From NCBI GenBank assembly GCA_045600845.1, contig JAZRYR010000011.1, positions 1 through 64,000 on the forward strand: a stretch of 64,000 nt of DNA. Direction: 5' to 3'. Positions 34,406-43,214 of this stretch are shown here, piece by piece. The number at the start of each line of letters is the position of its first letter. Position 1 is the stretch's first letter. The position numbers were made by a program, and so were the translations under genes. Below the pieces are notes generated by a model. That model made no database searches. It saw only the letters and a list, made by a program, of their open reading frames with translations, and was not told the origin of the DNA. This DNA comes from RGIG5612 sp045600845. Lineage in GTDB: Bacteria; Bacillota; Clostridia; Lachnospirales; Lachnospiraceae.

Positions 34406-35974
34406 ATGAATCTTGAAAAAACAGTAATCGGTATTGAATTTGGTTCCACCAGAATCAAAGCCGTAATGCTGGATGAAGAATATAAACCGGTAGCTTCCGG
34501 AAGCTACGATTGGGAAAATAAGTTCGAGGGTGGATACTGGACTTATTCTCAGGAAGAAATTTTTAAAGGAATCCAGGATTGCTATAAAGAATTAAAGAAA
34601 GATGTCAAGGAAAAATTCGGCCTTACGTTGACAACCACAGGCGCTATCGGTATTTCCGGTATGATGCACGGATATCTGATTTTCGATAAGGACGGAAAAC
34701 AGTTAGAAGAATTCCGTACCTGGAGAAATACCACAACGGGCGAAGCAGCAGAGAAACTTTCCCGTCTCTTTGGATTTAACATTCCTCAAAGATGGAGTGT
34801 TGCCCATCTTTATCAGGCCATGCTGAATGGGGAAGAAACGGTTCGGAAAATCGACCGCATAACAACTTTGGCAGGATTTATCCATTATCAGCTGAGTGGA
34901 GAACACCTTATGGGAATCGGCGAAGCTTCCGGCATGTTCCCAATAGATAGTGCGGTAAAAGATTATGATGCAGACATGATTTCTAAGTTTGACGCTCTGG
35001 CAGAAGAAATGGGCATGCCTTGGAAAATGAGAGACATTTTCCCGAAGGCTGTTAACGCTGGAGCGTATGCTGGAAAGCTTACGACAGAAGGTGCAGCTTT
35101 CTTGGATCCGGAAGGCGATTTACAGGCAGGTATTCTGCTGGCTCCTTGTGAGGGGGATGCTGGTACCGGTATGGTTGCTACCAACTCGGTAAGAGTACGT
35201 ACCGGAAACGTTTCTGCAGGAACTTCTGATTTCGCAATGCTGGTAACGGATAAGAAAATAGGAGTTCATCGTGAAATCGATATGGTTACCACACCGGATG
35301 GAAATCCGGTGGCGATGGTTCACTGTAACAACTGCACTTCCGACATTAATGCCTGGATAGGCTTATTTGATGAGTTCGCGGAATACTTCGGCGTAAAAAT
35401 TGATAAAAATGATCTTTATACGAAGTTGTTCCAGAAGGCTTTAGAAGGAGCGAAGGATTGTGGCGGCTTAATGAATTACAATTACTTCTCTGGAGAAGGC
35501 GTAACGGATTTGGACGAAGGGCGTCCTGTTTTTGCAAGAATGCAGAACTGTGATTTCTCTTTAGCCAACTTTATGCGCGTACAGCTGATGTCTTCCCTGG
35601 CTACTTTGAAAATCGGATTAGATATTCTGGTTGGAGAAGAGCAGGTAACTGTTGATAAGCTTTATGGACATGGCGGGTTCTTCAAGACGCCGGTTGTTGG
35701 TCAGAAAATGCTTTCCGCGGCAATTGCAGCTCCGGTTTCCGTAATGGAAACGGCAGGCGAAGGTGGCCCTTATGGAATGGCTCTTCTTTGCGCCTACATG
35801 CTGGATAAAGACGGAATGGATTTAGCGGACTTCCTGGACAAAAAGGTATTTGCGGGAGCTCCATCGGAAACGATTATGGCAGAGGCAGAAGACGTTCAGG
35901 GATTTGCAAAATTCCTGGAGAGCTATAAGGCTGGTCTGGAGATGGAAAAAGCGGCAATACGGACTTTGCAATAA
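34406..35974 (+). CDS. araB: FGGY-family carbohydrate kinase, ribulokinase
   Basis: A 522-residue FGGY kinase that by position phosphorylates L-ribulose to L-ribulose 5-phosphate. The N-terminal ATPase strand VIGIEFGSTRIKAVML, the GISGMMHGYL segment and the late GGFFKTPVVGQKMLSAAI and AGEGGPYGMALLCAY blocks identify the superfamily. It differs from E. coli AraB and fits the shorter type common in Clostridia, so the assignment rests partly on its place between araA and araD. AAAGGA lies nine bases before the ATG. Confidence 0.88.
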   Translation: MNLEKTVIGIEFGSTRIKAVMLDEEYKPVASGSYDWENKFEGGYWTYSQEEIFKGIQDCYKELKKDVKEKFGLTLTTTGAIGISGMMHGYLIFDKDGKQLEEFRTWRNTTTGEAAEKLSRLFGFNIPQRWSVAHLYQAMLNGEETVRKIDRITTLAGFIHYQLSGEHLMGIGEASGMFPIDSAVKDYDADMISKFDALAEEMGMPWKMRDIFPKAVNAGAYAGKLTTEGAAFLDPEGDLQAGILLAPCEGDAGTGMVATNSVRVRTGNVSAGTSDFAMLVTDKKIGVHREIDMVTTPDGNPVAMVHCNNCTSDINAWIGLFDEFAEYFGVKIDKNDLYTKLFQKALEGAKDCGGLMNYNYFSGEGVTDLDEGRPVFARMQNCDFSLANFMRVQLMSSLATLKIGLDILVGEEQVTVDKLYGHGGFFKTPVVGQKMLSAAIAAPVSVMETAGEGGPYGMALLCAYMLDKDGMDLADFLDKKVFAGAPSETIMAEAEDVQGFAKFLESYKAGLEMEKAAIRTLQ

Positions 35975-36016
35975 GCAAATAAAGGCGAATGCCAAATTAA
36001 AGGAAAAGAGATTGAT

Positions 36017-36718
36017 ATGCTGAAAAAATTAAAAGAAAGAGTATGCGAAGCGAACTTACAGCTTCCAAAATATGGACTGGTTACTTTTACCTGGGGTAAT
36101 GTTTCGGAAATTGACCGGAGTAAAGGACTGGTTGTCATTAAACCGTCCGGTGTTTCGTATAAAGAAATGAAGCCGGAAGATATGGTTGTTGTGGATCTGG
36201 ATGGAAATGTAGTAGAAGGAAAATTAAAGCCGTCCAGCGACATGCCGACACATATTGAACTATACAAAGCTTTTCCGGAGTGTGGCGGAATTGTTCATAC
36301 GCATTCTGAGTGGGCAACCAGTTTTGCTCAGGCGGGGATGGCCCTGCCGGCTTTAGGAACGACCCATGCGGATTATTTCCATGGCGAGATTCCTTGTACC
36401 CGTCAGCTGAAATCCCGGGAAATTAACGGAGACTATGAGAAAGAAACCGGTCTGGTTATTGCAGAAACTTTCCGGACAAAGAAAATTGACCCGGAAGGAA
36501 TTCCAGGGGTTTTAGTACATAGCCATGGACCTTTTGTATGGGGAAAAGACTGCTTCGACGCCGTTCATAATGCTGTAGTTATGGAGTCGGTAGCTTTTAT
36601 GGCATATCATGCACTTCAGTTGAATCCGGAAGCAAAGAGCATATCTCAGGCAATTCTGGATAAACATTATAATAGAAAACATGGTGCGAATGCTTATTAT
36701 GGCCAGAATAAAAAATAA
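36017..36718 (+). CDS. araD: L-ribulose-5-phosphate 4-epimerase
   Basis: A 233-residue class II aldolase/epimerase turning L-ribulose 5-phosphate into D-xylulose 5-phosphate, the last step before the pentose phosphate pathway. The substrate motif TWGNVSEIDR, the phosphate-binding KPSGVSYKEM, the SSDMPTHIELYKAF block and the zinc histidines in HTHSEWATSFAQ and SHGPFVWG are all present. Its length is standard. A terminator 36 bases downstream closes the ara transcript. Confidence 0.96.
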   Translation: MLKKLKERVCEANLQLPKYGLVTFTWGNVSEIDRSKGLVVIKPSGVSYKEMKPEDMVVVDLDGNVVEGKLKPSSDMPTHIELYKAFPECGGIVHTHSEWATSFAQAGMALPALGTTHADYFHGEIPCTRQLKSREINGDYEKETGLVIAETFRTKKIDPEGIPGVLVHSHGPFVWGKDCFDAVHNAVVMESVAFMAYHALQLNPEAKSISQAILDKHYNRKHGANAYYGQNKK

Positions 36719-36753
36719 AATTATTGTCGACTATATGTAGTGGGACGATAAAA

Positions 36754-36785
36754 AAAGAGCTGCAAAAAGAGTAGCTCTTTTTTTG
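36754..36785 (+). terminator. Terminator after araD
   Basis: Stem AAAGAGCT / AGCTCTTT with an eleven-base loop, running into a T tract (36778-36785), just after the araD stop. Confidence 0.9.
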
Positions 36786-36873
36786 TTACATTTCTACAAG
36801 ATAATAAAAAAGTTTACAGAAAAATGCAGAAAAATTTCTTTATTTTTTGTACAATGTGTATTATTATAGTAGC

Positions 36874-36989
36874 ATAACAAACAAATTTTACCTGATTTTG
36901 ATGTGCAATTTGTTTATTATATGGAAAATATAAAATCGTTGGGGCAGCTACTATATATGGAAATTGATACATGACCATAGAATGGTCAT
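36874..36989. promoter_or_regulatory. Two inverted repeats before the CdaR-type regulator gene
   Basis: First, ATAACAAACAAATT (36874-36887) faces AATTTGTTTATTAT (36907-36920): 14-base arms, one mismatch, 19 bases apart. Second, ATGACCAT (36971-36978) and ATGGTCAT (36982-36989) form a perfect palindrome around AGA, ending about four bases before the GGGGTG ribosome binding site. Both sit between the ara terminator and the regulator start, where operators for autoregulation are expected. Confidence 0.55.
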
Positions 36990-37003
36990 AAATGGGGTGT
37001 AAT

Positions 37004-38092
37004 ATGATATCAAATCAAATATTACAGAAGACACTGGATGAAATCAAGACGATAGTGAATGAGGATCTGGCTATATTGGATCTGAATGGACAGATTGCTG
37101 TCCGGACGTTCAGGGATAAAGATATTGACGGAAAAAAAGTTGCAGATTTTGCAAAATCCACCCGGGAATATAAAGAAATCCCTGATTTTCAGTTATTCAA
37201 AATTAAAGACGATACGCAGGATGAGTATATTCTGGCGGTTTGTGGGAATTCCTCCAGTACCGAATTGATCGGACGTATGGCCAAATATCAGATTGAAACG
37301 CTGATGGCCGCTTACAAGGAAAAATTTGACCGGGATAATTTCATTAAATCTCTGTTAATGGATAACCTGCTACTGGTGGATATTTTTGACCGTTCCAAGA
37401 AGCTGCATGTGGAATTGGAAGCAAAAAGGGTTGCATATCTGGTAGAACTTCAGAAGAAGAACCAGGACGATGCCATCGGAACTATAAAGAATCTTTTCCT
37501 TGACAGCCAGGATTTTGTCACAGCATTGGATAAAAAGAACATTGTTGTCATTAAGCAGCTGGACGAAAAAACCACCGAATCCGACCTGGAAAAAATTGCA
37601 ATGAAAATTGTTTCCGCCCTCCGCAGCGATATCGGGGAAGAACCGATTATTGCTTATGGCATGACAGTAGAGGATCTGAAAGATGTTTCCAAGTCTTTTA
37701 AAGAAGCGAAAATGGCGCAAGAAGTTGGTAAAATTTTCTTCCAGGAAAGAAATATTAATTCTTATAATTCTCTGGGAATCGGAAGATTGATCTATCAGCT
37801 GCCGATGCCGTTGTGTAAATTGTTCATCAGCGAAATATTTCGCAGTGTTTCTTTAAAAGATTTTGACGAAGAGACGATTGAAACCATCAACAAATTCTTT
37901 GAAAATTCCCTGAATGTTTCGGAAACTTCCAGACAGTTGTTTATTCATAGAAACACCTTGGTTTACCGTCTGGATAAAATCCAGAAGATTACTGGTCTGG
38001 ATTTGAGGATTTTTGATGATGCAATTACTTTCAAGATTGCTTTAATGGTTTCCAGTTATATGCAGTATGTTGAAAGTTTGGATTTTAAATAA
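37004..38092 (+). CDS. CdaR/PucR-type transcriptional regulator
   Basis: A 362-residue regulator of the sugar-diacid-regulator type. The N-terminal domain (about 1-130), starting ISNQILQKTLDEIKTIVNED, resembles the diacid recognition domain of CdaR, and the C-terminal PucR helix-turn-helix reads NVSETSRQLFIHRNTLVYRLDKI. A GGDEF-like middle domain lies between. I choose ATG 37004 over 36992 because GGGGTG then precedes the start. It may respond to a sugar acid or sugar and control the ara genes or itself; there is no direct proof. The cell-division ftsE gene follows 33 bases later. Confidence 0.8.
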   Translation: MISNQILQKTLDEIKTIVNEDLAILDLNGQIAVRTFRDKDIDGKKVADFAKSTREYKEIPDFQLFKIKDDTQDEYILAVCGNSSSTELIGRMAKYQIETLMAAYKEKFDRDNFIKSLLMDNLLLVDIFDRSKKLHVELEAKRVAYLVELQKKNQDDAIGTIKNLFLDSQDFVTALDKKNIVVIKQLDEKTTESDLEKIAMKIVSALRSDIGEEPIIAYGMTVEDLKDVSKSFKEAKMAQEVGKIFFQERNINSYNSLGIGRLIYQLPMPLCKLFISEIFRSVSLKDFDEETIETINKFFENSLNVSETSRQLFIHRNTLVYRLDKIQKITGLDLRIFDDAITFKIALMVSSYMQYVESLDFK

Positions 38093-38125
38093 AACGGATT
38101 TTGATAATCGGAGGATTATATTCAT

Positions 38126-38809
38126 ATGATAAGACTTGATAATGTCACAAAAACATATGGGGAAAATAAAAACGCTCTTGATAATGTCAGTCTGCACATT
38201 TATCCGGGAGAATTTGTTTTTATCGTAGGTGATTCCGGAGCAGGAAAGAGTACCTTATTTAAACTTCTCATAAAGGAATTAGAACCGACTTCCGGAGAAA
38301 TTTTTATTAACGGCCAAGCGGTTGTCCGTATGCGAAGAAGAAAAATACCAATGCTGAGACGTAATGTTGGAGTTGTATTCCAGGACTTCCGACTTTTAAA
38401 AGACCGGGATGTCTTTGAAAACATAGCCTTTGCCCAGAGAGCGATTGGAATTTCTTCCGACAGGGAAATACAGAAGAATGTTTCCGATGTCTTAAAGCTG
38501 GTTAAAATTTCCAATAAGTATAAATCTCTGCCAGACCAGTTGTCCGGTGGTGAAAAACAAAGAGTTGCTCTTGCAAGAGCTCTCGTTAATCGACCGAAAA
38601 TTCTTCTGGCGGACGAGCCTACCGGAAATCTGGACCCGGGAAATTCCCAGATTATTATGGGAATTTTAGAAGAAGTAAATCGTCGTGGAACTACGGTGGT
38701 GGTCGTTACCCATAACCATGAAATTGTACGTCAGATGAATAAACGTGTCATTAATCTGAAAAATGGCATGATTGTCAATGATATTCAGGAAGGAGGACTT
38801 GCCAGATGA
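38126..38809 (+). CDS. ftsE: Cell division ATP-binding protein FtsE
   Basis: A 227-residue ABC ATPase. Walker A is GDSGAGKST, the signature LSGGEKQRVALARAL, and Walker B ILLADEPTGNLD, followed by the His switch VVVTHNHEI. FtsE pairs with FtsX and drives peptidoglycan hydrolase activation at the division site or lateral wall. GGAGG precedes the ATG. The gene overlaps ftsX by four bases (ATGA), and the S41 protease and M23 hydrolase genes follow. Confidence 0.97.
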   Translation: MIRLDNVTKTYGENKNALDNVSLHIYPGEFVFIVGDSGAGKSTLFKLLIKELEPTSGEIFINGQAVVRMRRRKIPMLRRNVGVVFQDFRLLKDRDVFENIAFAQRAIGISSDREIQKNVSDVLKLVKISNKYKSLPDQLSGGEKQRVALARALVNRPKILLADEPTGNLDPGNSQIIMGILEEVNRRGTTVVVVTHNHEIVRQMNKRVINLKNGMIVNDIQEGGLAR

Positions 38810-39714
38810 AAGGTAATTCATTCTTCTATTGCCTTGGACAAGGATTTAAAGGGATTAAAAGAAACAAAGTATTCTTCCTGGCATCTGTGGCCACTATTGC
38901 GGCCTGCGTATTTATGGTAGGACTTTTACTTTCGATTATCTTAAATGTTACCCATATTATCGAAGAAGCTCAGGATTCGGTTTGTATTACCGTTTTCTTT
39001 AAGGAAGACCAGACCGAATCGGATATTCAGGATTTAGGCGACCGGATCAAACAATGGGATGAAGTTGCCTACATTGAGTACACTTCTGCAGACGAAGCAT
39101 GGGAGACTTTTAAAAAAGATTATTTCGCATCCAACCCGGAACTGGCGGATGGCTTTGCGAATGATAATCCACTTGCCACTTCCGCTTCCTATTCGGTTTA
39201 TCTGACCGATATTTCTTATCAGTCAAAGGTTGCAGAGCGGTTGAGCTCGATGCCGGAAATCCGTCAGGTAAACAAATCGGATGTTACGGCAAGTGCATTA
39301 TCTGATTTTGGTAAAATTGCAGGCATTGTTTCCCTTGCAATCATCATCGTTTTGCTGGCAGTTTCCATTTTCCTGATCAGCAATACAATCACAACGGGTA
39401 TTACCGTGCGTTCGGAAGAAATAAAAATCATGAAATATGTAGGAGCCACGGATTTCTTCGTTAAATCGCCTTTTGTATTTGAAGGAATTATTATCGGATT
39501 GATCGGTGCTGTAATCCCGCTGATTATTTTATTCTTTATATACAAGTCCGCCATCTCTTATGTGGTTGGACAGTTACAGACTTTTGCCAGTGCCTTTTCC
39601 TTGCTCCCTATGGGAAGCCTGTTTGCATTACTGATTTTGGTATCCCTCGTTTTGGGAATGGGAATTGGTTTTGTAGGAAGCATCATCGCAACCAACAAAT
39701 ATATTAAAGTCTGA
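38806..39714 (+). CDS. ftsX: Cell division permease-like protein FtsX
   Basis: A 302-residue membrane protein with the FtsX layout: helix at about 25-48, an extracellular domain (about 50-170, with ITVFFKEDQTESDIQDL and the PEIRQVNKSDV end), then three helices. The NTITTGITVRSEEIKIMKYVGA text after helix 2 is the characteristic FtsX/MacB loop. Its extracellular domain would contact the coiled-coil M23 protein encoded at 41011. Confidence 0.96.
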   Translation: MKGNSFFYCLGQGFKGIKRNKVFFLASVATIAACVFMVGLLLSIILNVTHIIEEAQDSVCITVFFKEDQTESDIQDLGDRIKQWDEVAYIEYTSADEAWETFKKDYFASNPELADGFANDNPLATSASYSVYLTDISYQSKVAERLSSMPEIRQVNKSDVTASALSDFGKIAGIVSLAIIIVLLAVSIFLISNTITTGITVRSEEIKIMKYVGATDFFVKSPFVFEGIIIGLIGAVIPLIILFFIYKSAISYVVGQLQTFASAFSLLPMGSLFALLILVSLVLGMGIGFVGSIIATNKYIKV

Positions 39715-39728
39715 TAGGAATGAGCGAA

Positions 39729-40976
39729 ATGGATGAAAATAATAACGGAATGAATCCGGAACCGGATAAAAAATCACCGAAATTTTTTACAGGATTTCTT
39801 GTAGGCGTATTAGTCGCAGTGGCCATTCTTCTGGCAGCTTTCGTGGGATACCGTTTGTTTGCCAATCGGACTGCTTGGGTCAATGCAAGAAAAAAACAGG
39901 CACAGACGGAAGAAGAAGGAACCTATAAAGATAAACTGGATCTGATCATGCAGTATCTGGATGCTTATTATGTCGGGGAATATGATGAAAATGAAATAGA
40001 AACCGGCCTGAGCAAGGCTCTTCTGGCAAGTATCGGGGATAAATATGCGATGTACTATACTCCGGAAGAATTCCAGGCTTTGATGGAGGATTCTTCTGGT
40101 GAATATGCCGGTATCGGCGTAAGCGTTGTCATGAACGAAGACAATGAAGTAGAAATTTATAAGGTATTTGAAGGCACCCCGGCAGAAGAAGTAGGTCTCC
40201 AGCTCCGGGATATCATTATCAGCGCAGACGGGGAAACCAAATTTGAAGTACTGGACGATCTGGTATCCATCGTGCGTGGTGAACCGGGAACAACAGTTGA
40301 TCTGATTGTAAGAAGAAACGAGAAAGAGCTGCCATTTACGGTATCCCGAGCGAAAATACAGACGCCGACCGTTGAGTTTGAGTTAATGGATAACGGAATC
40401 GGATATATTTATATTTCGGAATTTGATAACGTAACCGTGGAGCAGTTCAACAATGCCCTGGATTCTTTGGAAACACAGGGGATGCAGTCTTTAATCATTG
40501 ACGTCCGCGATAATCCGGGTGGCGATTACGCTACGGTTGTGGCAATGTCGGACCGTGTGCTTCCGGAAGGAATTATCATTTCGACGAAAGATAAGAACGG
40601 AAATGAAAAAAAGGAAATGTCCGATGAAGAACATCAGCTGACTCTTCCGATGGTTGTTTTAATCAATGGAAATACTGCCAGTGCTGCGGAACTTTTCTCT
40701 GGTGCCATTTCGGATTATGGACTGGCAACTCTGGTTGGGGAAACAAGCTACGGAAAAGGTGTGGTTCAAAGTATATTCCGTCTTCCGGATAATTCCGGCA
40801 TGAAATTCACCACAGAAAAATACTACATTCCAAGTGGAAGATGCGTGGACGGAGTTGGATTGAAGCCAGACATAGAAGTTATTATTCCAGACGAGGCTTA
40901 TGAGGACGGCGTGATTACGGAAGAGGAAGATACACAACTCCAAAAAGCAATTGAAATATTAAGTGGCGTTGAATAA
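39729..40976 (+). CDS. S41 (C-terminal processing) protease with PDZ domain
   Basis: A 415-residue CtpA-type serine protease. A short cytoplasmic tail and a membrane helix (about 22-45) are followed by a dimer-forming segment, a PDZ domain (about 120-205, YAGIGVSVVMNEDNEVEIYK) and the S41 catalytic domain with Ser318 in NGNTASAAELF and Lys343 in SYGKGVVQS, the family's 25-residue Ser-Lys spacing. I prefer ATG 39729, nine bases after AGGA. Next to ftsEX and an M23 gene, it may process the hydrolase or its regulators outside the cell. Confidence 0.92.
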   Translation: MDENNNGMNPEPDKKSPKFFTGFLVGVLVAVAILLAAFVGYRLFANRTAWVNARKKQAQTEEEGTYKDKLDLIMQYLDAYYVGEYDENEIETGLSKALLASIGDKYAMYYTPEEFQALMEDSSGEYAGIGVSVVMNEDNEVEIYKVFEGTPAEEVGLQLRDIIISADGETKFEVLDDLVSIVRGEPGTTVDLIVRRNEKELPFTVSRAKIQTPTVEFELMDNGIGYIYISEFDNVTVEQFNNALDSLETQGMQSLIIDVRDNPGGDYATVVAMSDRVLPEGIIISTKDKNGNEKKEMSDEEHQLTLPMVVLINGNTASAAELFSGAISDYGLATLVGETSYGKGVVQSIFRLPDNSGMKFTTEKYYIPSGRCVDGVGLKPDIEVIIPDEAYEDGVITEEEDTQLQKAIEILSGVE

Positions 40977-41010
40977 GACAGGTAGAATCAGAAAAAATAA
41001 GAGGATTTTT

Positions 41011-42210
41011 ATGAAAAAAAGAAATCTGAAAAAAGTTGTCCGCATTATGGTTCTCGGCGTAATCGTTACAGCCTTTTTAGGGCAGACGGTTTTTGCGGAT
41101 GATCTTAATGATGCAAAACAGAGACAGCGGGAAATCGAACAGGAACTGGCAGACAGTGAATCCAGATTGGAAGAACTGCGTGCCAACGTTGCTACCGCAG
41201 AGCAGGAAGTTGCTGCAGTTGATAAAGAAATCAGTGCAATTCAGGCCATTATCGATGGTTATCAGAAACAGTCTGACGAAAAACAGGCGGAAATTGATGA
41301 CCTTCAGAAGGAGATCGATTACGACCAGACCTTGATTGATGCGGAATATGAAGCAATGAGTAAGAGAATCAAATTCATGTACGAAAACATGGGCAATTCT
41401 TATGTGGAGGTATTCTTCACTTCAGATTCTTTTTCTGATGCTTTGAATAAGATTCAGTATCTTTTGGAATTGAATAATTACGATCGCCGGCAAATGAAAA
41501 AAATCCAGGAATTGCAGGACGCAATTGTAGAAAAACAGGATGAAGTAAAAGAAGAAAAAAAGGCGATAGACGAGTTAAAAAAAGGTCAGGAGGACCAGAA
41601 AAAAGTACTGGACGAAGTCCTGGAAGTAAAAGCACAGCTAGTAGATGAATACAGAAATGCCGCAGCAATTGAGGCAGAGCAGAATGCTTTCATCAACCAG
41701 CAGCTGACAGAGCAGAAAGAAGTAGTGAATCAGCTGATTAAAGATTATGAGAAAGAGCATGGATATATTCCTTCCAACGGATCTTTCTGTTGGCCTTTAG
41801 CAGCGCCGTTTGATCAGAACTGGATTACTTCCTGGTATGGTTGGAGAGATGATCCGTTTGGAGGCGGATTTACTTCCTGGCATGGAGGCTTGGATATCGG
41901 TGCTTATTGTGATACCCCAATTTATTCCGTACTTGATGGCCAGGTTATTATCTCCAGTGACGGATGGAACGGTGGATGTGGTAACTATACGGTTATCTAT
42001 CACGGCAGTGGATTATATACGGAGTACATGCATCAGAATTATCGGGCTGTTGAAGTAGGGGACTATGTTTCCCGGGGACAGGTTATCGGATATGTGGGAA
42101 CCACAGGTTCCTCTACCGGTTACCATCTCCATATTGGCGTTGTTGAATGTGACTGGGGATTTGATTGCTCTTGCCGTGTAGACCCGGCACCATATTTAGG
42201 ATTGTATTAA
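41011..42210 (+). CDS. FtsEX-associated M23 peptidoglycan hydrolase (EnvC/PcsB-like)
   Basis: A 399-residue secreted protein. The signal peptide is clear (KKVVRIMVLGVIVTAFLGQTVFA, then DDLNDAKQ, here given in two parts), followed by a coiled-coil region from about 30 to 250 and a C-terminal LytM/M23 domain with SWHGGLDIGAYCD, the YTEYMHQN loop and the HxH pair in GYHLHIGVVE. The coiled coil is the part that FtsX activates in PcsB and EnvC. All metal ligands (H, D and HxH) are present, so it is probably an active endopeptidase rather than an activator. ATG 41011 has AAGAGGA upstream. Confidence 0.92.
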   Translation: MKKRNLKKVVRIMVLGVIVTAFLGQTVFADDLNDAKQRQREIEQELADSESRLEELRANVATAEQEVAAVDKEISAIQAIIDGYQKQSDEKQAEIDDLQKEIDYDQTLIDAEYEAMSKRIKFMYENMGNSYVEVFFTSDSFSDALNKIQYLLELNNYDRRQMKKIQELQDAIVEKQDEVKEEKKAIDELKKGQEDQKKVLDEVLEVKAQLVDEYRNAAAIEAEQNAFINQQLTEQKEVVNQLIKDYEKEHGYIPSNGSFCWPLAAPFDQNWITSWYGWRDDPFGGGFTSWHGGLDIGAYCDTPIYSVLDGQVIISSDGWNGGCGNYTVIYHGSGLYTEYMHQNYRAVEVGDYVSRGQVIGYVGTTGSSTGYHLHIGVVECDWGFDCSCRVDPAPYLGLY

Positions 42211-42213
42211 GAT

Positions 42214-42732
42214 ATGAAACAGAATGAATTATTAGAATCTTTATCAAAAGAAGAATTAATCGAATTAATTGGGATTTATTCCAAAAACTGGCTGGCATTG
42301 GATGGGGTCTGGTTTCAGTCTATCGAAGAAAAACGGGGCATGGATGAGGCCATGTTTCATGATGAGCGGGCCTGGGAACGTTTTACTGTAATTGAAGCGA
42401 AACGAATCAAAGAATTTCTGAAATTACCAGAGCAGGCAGGCATCGAAGGACTGGCAAAAGCCCTTCAGCTTCGTTTCTATGGAAATATTAATAAAGACTC
42501 CATTGAAATTGACGGTAATACGTTAGTCTATACTGCGATTGACTGTCGCGTGCAGACCGCAAGATTACGAAAGGGAATGCCTTTCCATCCATGTAAATCG
42601 GTAGGCGTCATAGAATACAGCGGATTTGCGAAAACCATTGACCGGAGATTTACTTGCGAGTGCGTCAGTTGCTTCCCGGATATTACGGATGATACCTGCT
42701 GCTGCAAATGGAAATTTGTATTGAACGACTGA
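42214..42732 (+). CDS. Cysteine-rich DUF6125-like protein
   Basis: A 172-residue cytoplasmic protein of a family I recall as DUF6125, seen in anaerobes. The first half is helical (NELLESLSKEELIELIGIYS, GMDEAMFHDERAWERFTVIE). The second half holds conserved cysteines: DCRVQTAR, FHPCKSVGVIEY, TCECVSCFPD and CCCKWKF, which could bind a metal or cofactor in a V4R-like fold. No function is known to me. It begins four bases after the M23 gene and is followed by a truncated DUF3786-like gene. Confidence 0.65.
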   Translation: MKQNELLESLSKEELIELIGIYSKNWLALDGVWFQSIEEKRGMDEAMFHDERAWERFTVIEAKRIKEFLKLPEQAGIEGLAKALQLRFYGNINKDSIEIDGNTLVYTAIDCRVQTARLRKGMPFHPCKSVGVIEYSGFAKTIDRRFTCECVSCFPDITDDTCCCKWKFVLND

Positions 42733-42739
42733 TTTTTCA

Positions 42740-42979
42740 ATGTTTCGGATGGGCCTTAGTGAATTTAAAGAAGGCGAACTGATTGAAGGAAAAGCAGACC
42801 TTTGTGCAAAGTTCTCTTTTCTGCCGAATTTTCCAATGTATCTGAATCTTTGGTTTGCAGATGATGAATTCCCTGCCTCTTGTAAGGTGCTTTTTAATTC
42901 CTCCGCAGAGCATTATCTGAAGGTAGAAGCAGCCGGAACTATCGCCGGAATTCTGCTATCTGAAGCATTAACGCATTAA
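42740..42979 (+). CDS. Truncated DUF3786-like protein
   Basis: A 79-residue frame that matches only the C-terminal half of DUF3786 proteins: LSEFKEGELIEGKADLCAKF, the PNFPMYLNLWFADDEFPAS and CKVLFNSSAEHYLKVE blocks. Complete members are roughly 180-200 residues. No ribosome binding site precedes the ATG and I do not find the N-terminal half upstream, so this may be a stand-alone remnant or a degraded gene. Its stop is followed by the promoter of the symporter leader. Confidence 0.5.
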   Translation: MFRMGLSEFKEGELIEGKADLCAKFSFLPNFPMYLNLWFADDEFPASCKVLFNSSAEHYLKVEAAGTIAGILLSEALTH

Positions 42980-43004
42980 TGCTTTAAACCGGTAAAATTT
43001 CTGC

Positions 43005-43033
43005 TTGACTTACGGACTTACTGTCATTATAAT
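43005..43033 (+). promoter_or_regulatory. Sigma-A promoter of the leader/symporter transcript
   Basis: TTGACT (43005-43010), an exact 17-base spacer and TATAAT (43028-43033). It lies about 44 bases before the leader peptide ATG and is the best match to consensus in the window. Confidence 0.85.
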
Positions 43034-43076
43034 CAAGCTCAATAAATAACAATTTTAGCAACAAAAGGGAGTTAAA

Positions 43077-43133
43077 ATGTTTAAAAAATACGGTAAAACC
43101 TATACTTATTATTATTCCTACTTTCGATATTGA
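43077..43133 (+). CDS. Tyrosine-rich attenuator leader peptide (18 residues)
   Basis: A tiny gene with a strong AAGGGAG ribosome binding site five bases before its ATG. It encodes MFKKYGKTYTYYYSYFRY: seven of 18 residues are Tyr (positions 5, 9, 11-13, 15 and 18) and two are Phe. It lies between a sigma-A promoter and an intrinsic terminator, before a sodium:solute symporter gene. This is the layout of ribosome-mediated attenuation: when charged tRNA-Tyr is scarce, the ribosome stalls on the Tyr run and the terminator is avoided. A weak alternative pairing (UUGGUUU near 43141 with GGACCAG at 43184) could be the antiterminator. Confidence 0.75.
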   Translation: MFKKYGKTYTYYYSYFRY

Positions 43134-43180
43134 TATTGGGTTGGTTTTGGCGTAGCAATTTTTATTAAGAAAGTTTTTAA

Positions 43181-43214
43181 AGCGGACCAGACCTTCTGGT
43201 CCGCTATTTTTTTT
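43181..43214 (+). terminator. Attenuator terminator before the symporter gene
   Basis: Perfect ten-base stem AGCGGACCAG / CTGGTCCGCT with a five-base loop, followed by A and eight T residues. It ends 16 bases before the symporter ATG and 48 bases after the leader peptide stop, so it must be read through for symporter expression. Confidence 0.9.
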
